From Aselliscus stoliczkanus (lineage: Eukaryota > Chordata > Mammalia > Chiroptera > Hipposideridae), in the NCBI GenBank assembly GCA_033961575.1, contig CM066732.1, positions 98,075,187 to 98,139,186 of the forward strand: a stretch of 64,000 bases of DNA. Reading direction: 5' to 3'. A model generated the notes under the pieces. That model did not search any database, had not been told where the DNA came from, and saw only the letters and a program-made list of their open reading frames with translations. The translations under genes were made by a program, and so were the position numbers. This document shows, one piece after another, positions 56,433-64,000 of this stretch; the first letter of the stretch is position 1; the number at the start of each line of letters is the position of its first letter.

Positions 56433-57030
56433 TTTTTTTTTTTAGCTGAGCCGTCCTGCCACTGGTTGGCAGCTTAGCAGCTGCTCAGCTGAGGAATCCA
56501 ACCAGCAACCCGATTGCTCAGAGCTTGCACTCTTGAGCGAGCTCTTTTTTTTTTTTTTGTTTTTTAAAGATTTTATTGGGGAATTGGCGGAGGGGAACAG
56601 CGTTGGGGAATCGGGGAAGGGGAACAGACAAGTTGCTGTCTTTTTGTTCTTCAGTTTAGTTGCGGAGGATGTTGCTTCACTGTTGGTATCGTCATTGCGC
56701 TCTTCCCGGATGAGGCAGATCGGTCGCCGGCCTCTGGATGTCGCTCACCGCGGCTATTGGCAGCTCACGCTGGCTGCCAGCCGCTCACGCTGGCTGCGGG
56801 CCACTCACTGTAGCCTATGGTAGCCCACTGCAGCAGGGGCTGCAGCTATGCCATCCCCGGGGCTCGCACAGCCCAGCTCCAGGTGGAGCTGTTGTTAGCT
56901 GTAGAGGGCAGTGTCACTCATGTGGGATCCGAACCGGGGCCGCTGGCATCCCAAAACCAGCGCTTAACCAATGCGCCACTCGGCCAGCCCTTGAGCGCGC
57001 TCTTAACCAACTGAGCTACTTGGCTGGCCC
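56433..57030 (-). mobile_element. Family C SINE split by a family B SINE
   Basis: The 3' part lies at 56433-56547 and the 5' part (CTTAACCAACTGAGCTACTT, GGCTGGCCC) at 57005-57030. A degraded TSD CACATTTTAATTTTT (56418-56432) matches CACATGTTAATTTTT (57032-57046). The CTCF-core-like word near 56456-56469 is mutated (CACTGGTTGG on the plus strand). Confidence 0.85.
56548..56990 (-). mobile_element. Family B SINE, young subfamily, inside family C
   Basis: Full minus-strand copy from TTTTAAAGATTTTATTGGGG to CACTCGGCCAGCCC. TSDs TTGAGCGAGCTCTT (56533-56546) and TTGAGCGCGCTCTT (56991-57004) are copies of family C sequence, proving it landed in the older element. It carries the ATGGGCC deletion and loses more of the adjacent head (TCACTCATGTGGG). 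Confidence 0.93.
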
Positions 57031-57046
57031 TCACATGTTAATTTTT

Positions 57047-57151
57047 TTTTTTTTTTTGAAGGCAGTGTCACTGGCCCTCATATGTGGGACCCGAACCGGG
57101 GCCGCTGGCTTCCCAAGCCAGCGCTTAACCACCGCGCCACTCGGCCGGCCC
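57047..57151 (-). mobile_element. Family A short SINE abutting the nest
   Basis: Minus-strand copy with TSD TCACATGTTAATTTTT at 57031-57046 and 57152-57167. It inserted into the right-hand TSD of the family C element. The head is close to consensus. Confidence 0.93.
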
Positions 57152-57167
57152 TCACATGTTAATTTTT

Positions 57168-57994
57168 AAAAGTCAACTTTTTTGCAAGAGTTTGCATTTT
57201 CAACTTTGAAACTGTTCTCAAATACCTGAAGTCAAGATGATCATTACTGGTAATACCTAAATTATGAAAAAGGCATAATCCTAAGGGAAAAGTTAATCGA
57301 TAACTTTTTTTCTCATAGGTTCAATGCTATTAAGTAATGGTTAGGTTCTGCAGACCAGTCGTGGATTTCAGCCAGTGGTTGTGATTTAGCCACTGACGCT
57401 TGGGATAATATCTGGCACACGGTGCTCTTTAAAAGTTTGCTGAACAAATGATTGAGTGAATCAACAAATAAATGATTCAGTACAGGCCTATGCTGTTCTG
57501 AAAGTAAATCAGGAATACAAACTAGCATATATAAAAATGGTTTTTGGAAACTGGGTTCTGAGTTCCAGCTTAGTTGCCAGGAATAACCTCTCCCATGGTT
57601 CATCCTCTAACTTGGGTGGCAGAATGAGAGTTTCTCCCTCAGCTCTGAATGAAAACTAAAATTCAGTATCAGCTATCCTCAACTTTTTCTCACTTCCACA
57701 GGGGAAGTCCTCTAAAGAAAGTTGGAGGGCTGAAAGGAAGGGAATGATGAGAGGGTAAAGTGATGCGAGAGTCTGGGGACATATTCAACAGAGACTATCA
57801 TTAGGGTAGATGCAGCCAATTCTATCGCTACATGGTCAACATGAGCCTGGCTGAAGAGGGGAGCACAGAGACTGGAGTGGGAAGGGGTCTAGGTAAGAAA
57901 GTGTCTACAGTTGTGATGGGGAGAAAAAAATCCCCCTGAGGAAGGGAGTATTCCTGAGAATCCTATCTGAGGCTTTTTACACAAACATAAATCA
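57168..57994. other. Unannotated sequence
   Basis: A weak L2 3'-end trace (CTGGCACACGGTGCTC, TGCTGAACAAATGATTGAGT) lies at 57410-57460. No gene. Confidence 0.4.
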
Positions 57995-58250
57995 TAGTAT
58001 ATATAGTGGCCAAGTACAAAGACCCTGGAGCCAGACTTTCTGGTTTCAAGTGCCAGCCTCCTACTTATTAACTACATGATGTCAGACAAGGTATTTAACC
58101 TCTCTGCATCTCAGAACAATGGGGATAAGAATCCCTATCTCAGAGGCTGGAAGGAGGATCAAATAAGTAACAGTGCCTAGAATATACAAAGTACATAAGT
58201 GGTAGCTGAACAAACATATCAAGCACATGTAAGTTGTTGATTACATGTTA
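57995..58250 (+). repeat. MIR SINE relic
   Basis: GACCCTGGAGCCAGACTTTC, ACTTATTAACTACATGATGT, GGTATTTAACCTCTCTGCAT, GGGGATAAGAATCCCTATCT, ATCAAATAAGTAACAGTGCC. One of the best preserved MIRs here, keeping the tRNA-related start. Confidence 0.7.
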
Positions 58251-58270
58251 TTATTCATGTAATGGCTAAA

Positions 58271-60383
58271 AACATGCTCAACTTTGAAAACTTAGGTCAT
58301 CCTAAGGATTAAGAAGAGGAAAATAAGATGGCTACTGTTTATTAAATATCAATAAAGAGCATAATACTATCTTCAGTTGTGCCGTGATCACTGTTTTCAC
58401 CTCAAAAGAAAAGAATTGTGCCAAATCATCACCTAGGAACAGGAATTTTAAAAAATGGTACTATTAGGCTCTCAGTGAGAACCAAGCAATCTTACTGAGA
58501 CAATCTTAAGAGTGTTTCCTTCTGATGATAAGGAAAAATATAAAATCTTTTTTGGACAGTGCTGCCCTAAAAATAACTATTCAAAATGGGTCCCATTAGG
58601 AATACATCTCATTTCACTAAGTGAAATAAGGTCATCCTTTTTAATTTCAGAAGTGTCTTTGCCCAACCCAATGACAAATGTCATTTGGACCCTTGGTGTA
58701 CAAATTGCTATAATTTTTGAGACACAAACTTCAGGGTTGGGCTGCCAAGCCTACAGGCTTCCTTTCATGGTTTGCCATCACTAGGGGAAAATGTCTGTTA
58801 AACGAAAACGGTTACATCACAGTGAAGGGCTGTGTACTTAGGAATGGCTTGCCTTTGCCCAGGCAAAGTAGCTGTCATTTCCTCCTTTACTGCACAATCC
58901 TTTTAAGTAAATGAAAGGTTGATTTATATGTGCATTATCCTTATTATCTTGCTAGAGCAGAGAGTAAGGTTTAGAATACAATATTCAGGTCCTGGGAGTG
59001 CCTAGATATAGAGAAAATCCCTGTTTACAGAGAGTCTCTAATGGAAAAGTCTGAACATCTTGGTTTCCCACCGGTTCACAGGACCCAAAAAACCTCTGCT
59101 CTCTTTTGCTTCAAAACCAAGCTGCTTATCAGTTATTCAGTTATGCTAACAGTCCTCCCAGTTCTCTCATCTGCTACAAAGCAACTTCATTAAATAGCAA
59201 CATCTGCAAGCCCTGAGTGGTGACAAAATGTGGCAGATCTGGTCAGAGAGGGGGAAAACCACTAAAAATCACTAAAATTACTTAGAAGATTTAGATCAAC
59301 AGAACCAAGCAACGCAGCAGAAATTTGTTATGCCAATGAAGTGTTTTATAAAGAAACCATCATATTCCTTGTTATGTAGTTAATATTTTTACATGCAAAA
59401 AATGTATTTCTTCATTATACCCTGAAACAGGTGATAAAGACACAGCAAGGTATTATGGCCACTACACAGGCCCAGGAGTATGAAGACTTGGGTTCAAGGG
59501 TAGCTTCATTATTTATAAACTGGGTGATTTCATAACAAGGGACGATAATACCTGCTGTATCTACTTCACAGGATTTTTGAGAGAATCAAATGAGATCATA
59601 TATCTACAAGTATTTTGTAAATGGTTAAGGACTTTCAGATTCTACTCTTTATTATCACAATTACATTTGACCACTTATTTCATTTATTAATTGGTATGGA
59701 TCATTAACAGGGTATACTATAAATCAATTAGCACAGGCAGATTTGGGCAAGTCACTCATGTAACAGCTTGAAGACCTGGGGACGTTAAACAGCTTTCAAA
59801 GCCTGCTGAAGCCTCCAGCACAGTCCCACTGTCAAGGAAAGGCTATATATTCATCCATCTTCGTGTATAAAGAAAAGAAAATGGAACCCTACACATGTCT
59901 ATTAGCATTTAAATCAATATTTTATCTGCGAATATATTAGGTGACAGGATTATTTAAATTAATGTTATCTACTTGAAATATCTGTTCAAAGCCCTGTCTG
60001 CCATCAAAGTATTTAATATATAGTTTAGATCAAGATATTAGACTTTGTGGCTTAACGGAAATAAACTTCAAAAGGCATGCTTCACAAAAGTAACTATAAA
60101 TGGAATATATAAATATATCATTTTTGTCACAAAGGAACATTTAAGCAGTAAACACAGATCTGTTTGTACCATGTCTCAGCGGGATTAAATATTAAACACG
60201 GGGAGGGTCAACTCCTCAGATAAAGCGTGGAGGTACCCTTAATAGCGGTCTATATAAAGTGATGAGGAACAGTTTGATTAAGGCTATGCATGTGGGAAAT
60301 TAACTCTCAGCAAAAAAATCTGATAAGATCTATGCATATGGAGCCTTGAAAAGAAAAAACACCACTTTGAGGCATAATCATTA
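58271..60383. other. Repeat-poor AT-rich sequence
   Basis: Two kilobases with only one probable MIR (59460-59660: TGAAGACTTGGGTTCAAGGG, CTGGGTGATTTCATAACAAG, GAGAATCAAATGAGATCATA). No gene-like frame. A short perfect stem CTTTGCC-CA-GGCAAAG lies at 58852-58867. Confidence 0.5.
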
Positions 60384-60399
60384 AAAATGTTCTGTCGCA

Positions 60400-60556
60400 G
60401 GGCTGGCCAAGTGGCTCAGTTGGTTAAGAGCTTGCTCAAGACTGCGAGCTGAGCTCTGAGCAACAGCAGTTCGATGCCCAGCTCGAGCTGAGCTGCCAGT
60501 AAGCTACCCACAGGTAGCAGGATGGCTCAGCTAAATAAATTAAAAAAAAAAAAAAA
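60400..60556 (+). mobile_element. Family C tRNA-derived SINE, plus orientation
   Basis: Head GGGCTGGCCAAGTGGCTCAG, box A TGGCTCAGTTGG, box B AGTTCGATGCC, body ending GGATGGCTCAGCTAAATAAA and an A-tail. Imperfect TSD AAAAATGTTCTGTCGC before and AAAAATTTTTGTCGC after. The CTCF-core-like word is mutated (CCCACAGGTAGCAGG, 60507-60521), and the CAGTAAGCTA spacer differs from the other copies. Confidence 0.88.
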
Positions 60557-60566
60557 ATTTTTGTCG

Positions 60567-61499
60567 CTAATTTCTTAAACCATGAACTTGGTTAATAAGA
60601 CCAAGTCCACAGGCACGGGTCAATGGCTGCACCCCTAAGAATTCTAGTCTGACGAGAAAGGATGAGACCTCGTATATTGGATGAGAGGAGAAAGCCCTGG
60701 CTTCCACAGCCCGAATCCTTTACTTTCTCTTCTTTCATCTCATATGATTCAATGGAGTCCATTGCCCTATAAATCCCAAGCCAGCACTGTCCCTTCATTC
60801 CCCCACATTTTGGTCCTATTGACATAGACAATTTATTCCAACGATATAATTTTTGGTGAAGACAGATTGTTAAGAGGCAGAGAGATGGCTAATAGTTGAT
60901 GTGGATATACCTTTCTAATGCATCTATGCTTGTTTGGTTTTTTTCTCCAACGGGCCATATTTCACCCAACTTTATAAACTGTAGAGCTGACATTCTTATT
61001 AGCACAGCAAGTGCACACAGCAACCATCTAGTAAATGCTTACTGATGACAATCTAACACCGCCATCCAAGATACCCTGGACAAGAAAGTCTAAGCTACTC
61101 TAAAGGCATTAGAAGAAGGGTTTTTTATAATCAGAAAGGCTAGCCAAAATACCTCTAGTATCTTATTACGAAAAAAAAGGCACGAACATTATAATCCTTG
61201 GCAGAGTGTCTAATACCGAATATTTGCAACCTAATTTTTTCTGCTCTCTAAATGTTTTATGTAAGTTATCATTATAAGCAGATTACAAACCCTTTCAGTG
61301 AAAGGAATGTATTTCTCTGGTATTTTCAAGAGTACCTAGAATTCAATTAGGCAAACGAAAAGACTGCCAATTATTTAAAGAAATAAAACGAATATATATT
61401 TTCTTTGAGTGAAGCCAGTGATCTATATGAAAATCCTTATTTCATTAAGAGTCTTTTAATCAACCAACATACAAAAAACTATATATTCAATACATATTA
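60567..61499. other. Unannotated AT-rich sequence
   Basis: No gene or nameable repeat. Confidence 0.45.
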
Positions 61500-61665
61500 T
61501 CCTATCATATCTTAATAAGACCACTTTACATCTGTTTAGTGCTGCTTGTTTTAAAGCTCTTTCATCTTTACTATTACCTTACTCTTCCCTCACCCCAGTG
61601 TGCAAGCAGCTTAGGTACACTGTCCTCATTTTACAAAAGAGAAATTGAGACACTAAGAAGTTGTG
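61500..61665 (-). repeat. MIR relic (probable)
   Basis: ACTTTACATCTGTTTAGTGC, TACACTGTCCTCATTTTACA and AAAGAGAAATTGAGACACTA resemble a reversed MIR. Confidence 0.45.
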
Positions 61666-61689
61666 TCTTCATTTGTTTAACAAGCCAGG

Positions 61690-62194
61690 CACTTTCTGGG
61701 TGCCATGTTAATAGCGATGAACCGGACAAAGTTTCTGCTCTTCCTCAGCAGTGTTTGTAAACAATAGCTGGCTCTCTGAGTGTAGGTTCACCATGAATGT
61801 ATGAATCAATATTTTCCTTAACAAATTAGAGTAAAATAACAAAGCTGTATGTTGTAACTTTAGTCATTTCTCAATAAAATGAGTGACTTCTTTGCTAAGT
61901 TCATAGGTTCCAAATATTAGAAGAGTATTTTCTCAGCTCTTTTTGTGCATTCACGATGTAACAATCAAAGACAATGAATTACTAACATTTTCTCCATCTC
62001 TTCCAGTTTAGACAATCAACAAAAAAATAAACCAAACTCTGATTTGTAGTGTTTGCTGATTTCTGTACTGTAAATACTCCTACCGTGACCAATTTTACGC
62101 TAACCACAGATGATGAGTTTTGAGTGTTCTTTATGTTGTTCATATAATTTAACTTTACATAATTTAATTTTAATAATTTCTGAGGTTTTTTTTT
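61690..62194. other. Unannotated sequence
   Basis: Nothing recognised; ends in a T-run at 62186-62197. Confidence 0.45.
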
Positions 62195-62197
62195 TTA

Positions 62198-62640
62198 CCA
62201 ACTCACAAAAGGAAACAATCCAAATGTCCACCAACGAATGAATGGATAAATATGGTATGTATACACAATGGAATGATTTAGCCTTATAAAGGAATGAAAT
62301 TCTGATACATGTTACAGCACAGATAAACCTTGAAAACGTTATGCTAAGTGAAATAAACCAGACACAAAAGGACAAATACTGTATGATTCCATGAGGTACC
62401 TAGAGTAGTCAAATTCATAGAAACAGAAAGTAGATTATTGGTTACCAGGGGCTCAGGGGAAGGAGAGGGGGAGTCATTGTTTCATGGATACCAACTTCCA
62501 GTTGGAGATGATGAAAAGGTTCTGGAGACAGATGGTGGTGATGGTTGCACAACAATTTAATGACACTGAAGTGTAAAACTTTAAAAATCATTAAAATTAT
62601 AAACTTTATGTTATGTATATTTCAACATAAGAAAAGAGAG
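62198..62640 (+). mobile_element. Old L1 3' end
   Basis: L1 ORF2 end and 3' UTR words: CCAAATGTCCACCAACGAAT, GGATAAATATGGTATGTATA, TATGCTAAGTGAAATAAACC, ACTGTATGATTCCATGAGGT, TATTGGTTACCAGGGGCTCA, ending ATTTCAACATAAGAAAAG. The T-run before it is not an A-tail. Confidence 0.8.
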
Positions 62641-62784
62641 CAGGAAATAAAATAATGGAATATTCTGATACCTGAATAATTATTTTTAAAGCTCACAATA
62701 CTACCGAAAATTTAACAATCAGATTTTGTGAGCCAGAACAGGCTGGCACCAGCACGCTAATAAATTTATCTTCCTTCTAACAGG

Positions 62785-62885
62785 GAGCGGGTAAGAGAGA
62801 CTTGCTCAGGGTCATAAAGAAATGATAGAGCCAGCCCTGACTCTAGATCCTCTGCTCTGAGTGGTCTAGCACTATTTCCAGAGCA
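62785..62885 (-). repeat. MIR fragment (probable)
   Basis: GACTTGCTCAGGGTCATAAA, GATAGAGCCAGCCCTGACTC and GATCCTCTGCTCTGAGTGGT resemble a reversed MIR. Confidence 0.5.
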
Positions 62886-63264
62886 GCATACTGTTTTCCA
62901 TACAAGCAAGCAACTATCAAATTAGTGTCACAAACTTCTGAGGTGCCCATGTTTGTTAAAGAATGGCAGCAGGAAGGGTCACAGAAATGACCCTAAGAAG
63001 TTAAGCTTCATGAAGATGATGAGTTTGAAATGAAGGAATGGGACAAGTTTTGGAGAGAAGAAAGATGGAAGAGTGGAGTAGGAGGTTAGAGGTCCAGTAT
63101 TATCAGCTAGATCTGTAGATATGCAGGAATGTTGTGGCAGGAAGACACAAAAGGCCCCCTTCTTTGGGCCTCACCAGTTATGTCCACTCCTACATTGAGA
63201 TCAGGGGTCTCTGAGAGGTGTCCTTACCTTCTAAATGTAGCTGTCACTTAGACAACAGATATCC
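62886..63264. other. Unannotated sequence
   Basis: Nothing recognised. Confidence 0.45.
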
Positions 63265-63276
63265 AAGGATATCTTC

Positions 63277-63464
63277 TTTTTATTTTTTTAAATTTTTAAA
63301 ATTTTTTAATTTTTTTTAATTTTTTTTTTTAGCTGAGCCATCCTGCCACCTGTTGGCAGCTCAGCGGCTGCTCAGCTTGGGCTGGGCATTGAACTGCTGT
63401 TGCTCAGAGCTCAGCTTGCACTCTTGAGAGAGCTCTTAACTAACTGCACCACTCGGCCGGCTCT
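63277..63464 (-). mobile_element. Family C tRNA-derived SINE
   Basis: Minus-strand copy with a long AT-rich tail. TSDs AAGGATATCTTC (63265-63276) and AAGAATATCTTC (63465-63476). The CTCF-core-like word CCAACAGGTGGCAGG is intact at 63342-63356 (minus strand). Confidence 0.9.
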
Positions 63465-63476
63465 AAGAATATCTTC

Positions 63477-63795
63477 ATCTCCCCTAAATTTCTCCAGGTC
63501 ACCCAGTATGGAGCTTGTCAAAGGAATTGCTGCACATGAGGCATTAACAGTGACAGCCTGATAAAGGAGTCCTAAGCTGTGATAGTGAGAAAGACATTTT
63601 ACTCAGAGAAAATGGTGTGTACAAAGGCTCAGAGGCAAGAGTAAGAAAGCCAAGGGCTCTGGACAGAAAACAGCTTTGCCAAGACAGGGAGGTGGCAGCA
63701 GGTGACCACTGAGGTGAGAAACTTGTCTTCTTGTGAGAAACATGCTGTTTTAGTGCAATACTTTCTGATTTATTTCTTTTTTGGAAATAAGTTCC
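63477..63795. other. Unannotated sequence
   Basis: Nothing recognised. Confidence 0.45.
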
Positions 63796-63804
63796 TCCCT
63801 CAAC

Positions 63805-63888
63805 TTTTTTTTTTTTTTTTTTGCTTTGTGGATTTCTTTGTCTTTAAAAATTTTTTTTTTTCAAATTTTTTATTAGTTTCAGGTGTAG
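63805..63888 (-). mobile_element. Tiny L1-like insertion with two tails
   Basis: In sense orientation it reads CTACACCTGAAACTAAT (the L1 3' terminus seen in copy 2), an A-rich tail, then about 30 unique bases (TTTTTAAAGACAAAGAAATC...) and a second A-run. TCCCTCAACTTTT (63796-63808) and TCCTTCAACTTTT (63889-63901) flank it. The remaining window is T- and A-rich sequence. Confidence 0.6.
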
Positions 63889-64000
63889 TCCTTCAACTTT
63901 TTTTTTAAAAAAAATCTAGGCTTAAAAACTGTAGAGTAAATTTTTAAAGCCTCTTTTAAAGGAACTGAGAGCTCAAGTTATTTCCTGATTTTAAGTTATG

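Noticed and set aside
60400..60480. tRNA-like A and B boxes
   Set aside because: The boxes belong to SINE heads followed by SINE bodies, A-tails and TSDs; no complete cloverleaf of a functional tRNA gene was seen.

Overview
The window looks like ordinary intergenic or intronic DNA from a mammal, most probably a bat of the Rhinolophoidea (horseshoe or leaf-nosed bats or relatives). This rests on repeat content: MIR, L2, MER5, Tigger and MLT1 relics are placental-mammal fossils, while at least 26 tRNA-headed SINE copies, three of them resembling the Rhin-1 family of horseshoe bats, point to the bat lineage. Species cannot be fixed from the sequence alone. I see no convincing host protein-coding exon, tRNA, rRNA or CRISPR array. 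The only long protein-like reading frames are decayed LINE-1 ORF2 copies and a Tigger transposase tail.

Four SINE families are described with working labels. A is a short tRNA head plus A-tail (about 100-140 bp, 7 copies). B is the same head plus a body of about 300 bp ending in an AATAAA-like 3' end (10 copies). C is an unrelated-looking tRNA head whose 3' part carries a CTCF-core-like word (6 copies). D is Rhin-1-like (3 copies). Many have clear target-site duplications (TSDs).

Layout: 1-8.6 kb has mostly unique sequence, microsatellites, a hAT-like MITE, a mariner-like MITE, MIR and two family C SINEs. 8.6-10.3 kb holds three family B SINEs. 10.3-21 kb is unique DNA with MIR/L2 fossils, an old L1 3' end and two family A SINEs. 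22.3-23.5 kb is an old L1 split by three consecutive SINEs. 24.3-28.4 kb is a 5'-truncated L1 on the minus strand with a SINE inside it and another at its 5' edge. 29.9-34.3 kb has an MLT1 LTR, an L2, a young family B SINE and a solo retroviral-type LTR. 38-39 kb has a Tigger relic. 40-41.3 kb has two family B SINEs. 42.2-44 kb is a MER5-like cluster split by an L1 insertion. 46.6-51.4 kb is an old L1 3' region, a long L2 and a second younger L1 on the plus strand. 52.3-57.2 kb has L2/MIR relics and a nest of three SINE families. 58-64 kb is mostly unique, with family C SINEs, an L1 3' end and a tiny double-tailed L1-like insertion.

No genes work together here; the biology is retrotransposition history. 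The most interesting points are the CTCF-core-like motif spread by family C, the repeated re-use of insertion sites, a head-only SINE with a TSD but no A-tail, and a perfect 19-bp inverted repeat at 232-272. Family names of old repeats come from recalled consensus patterns, not a search.
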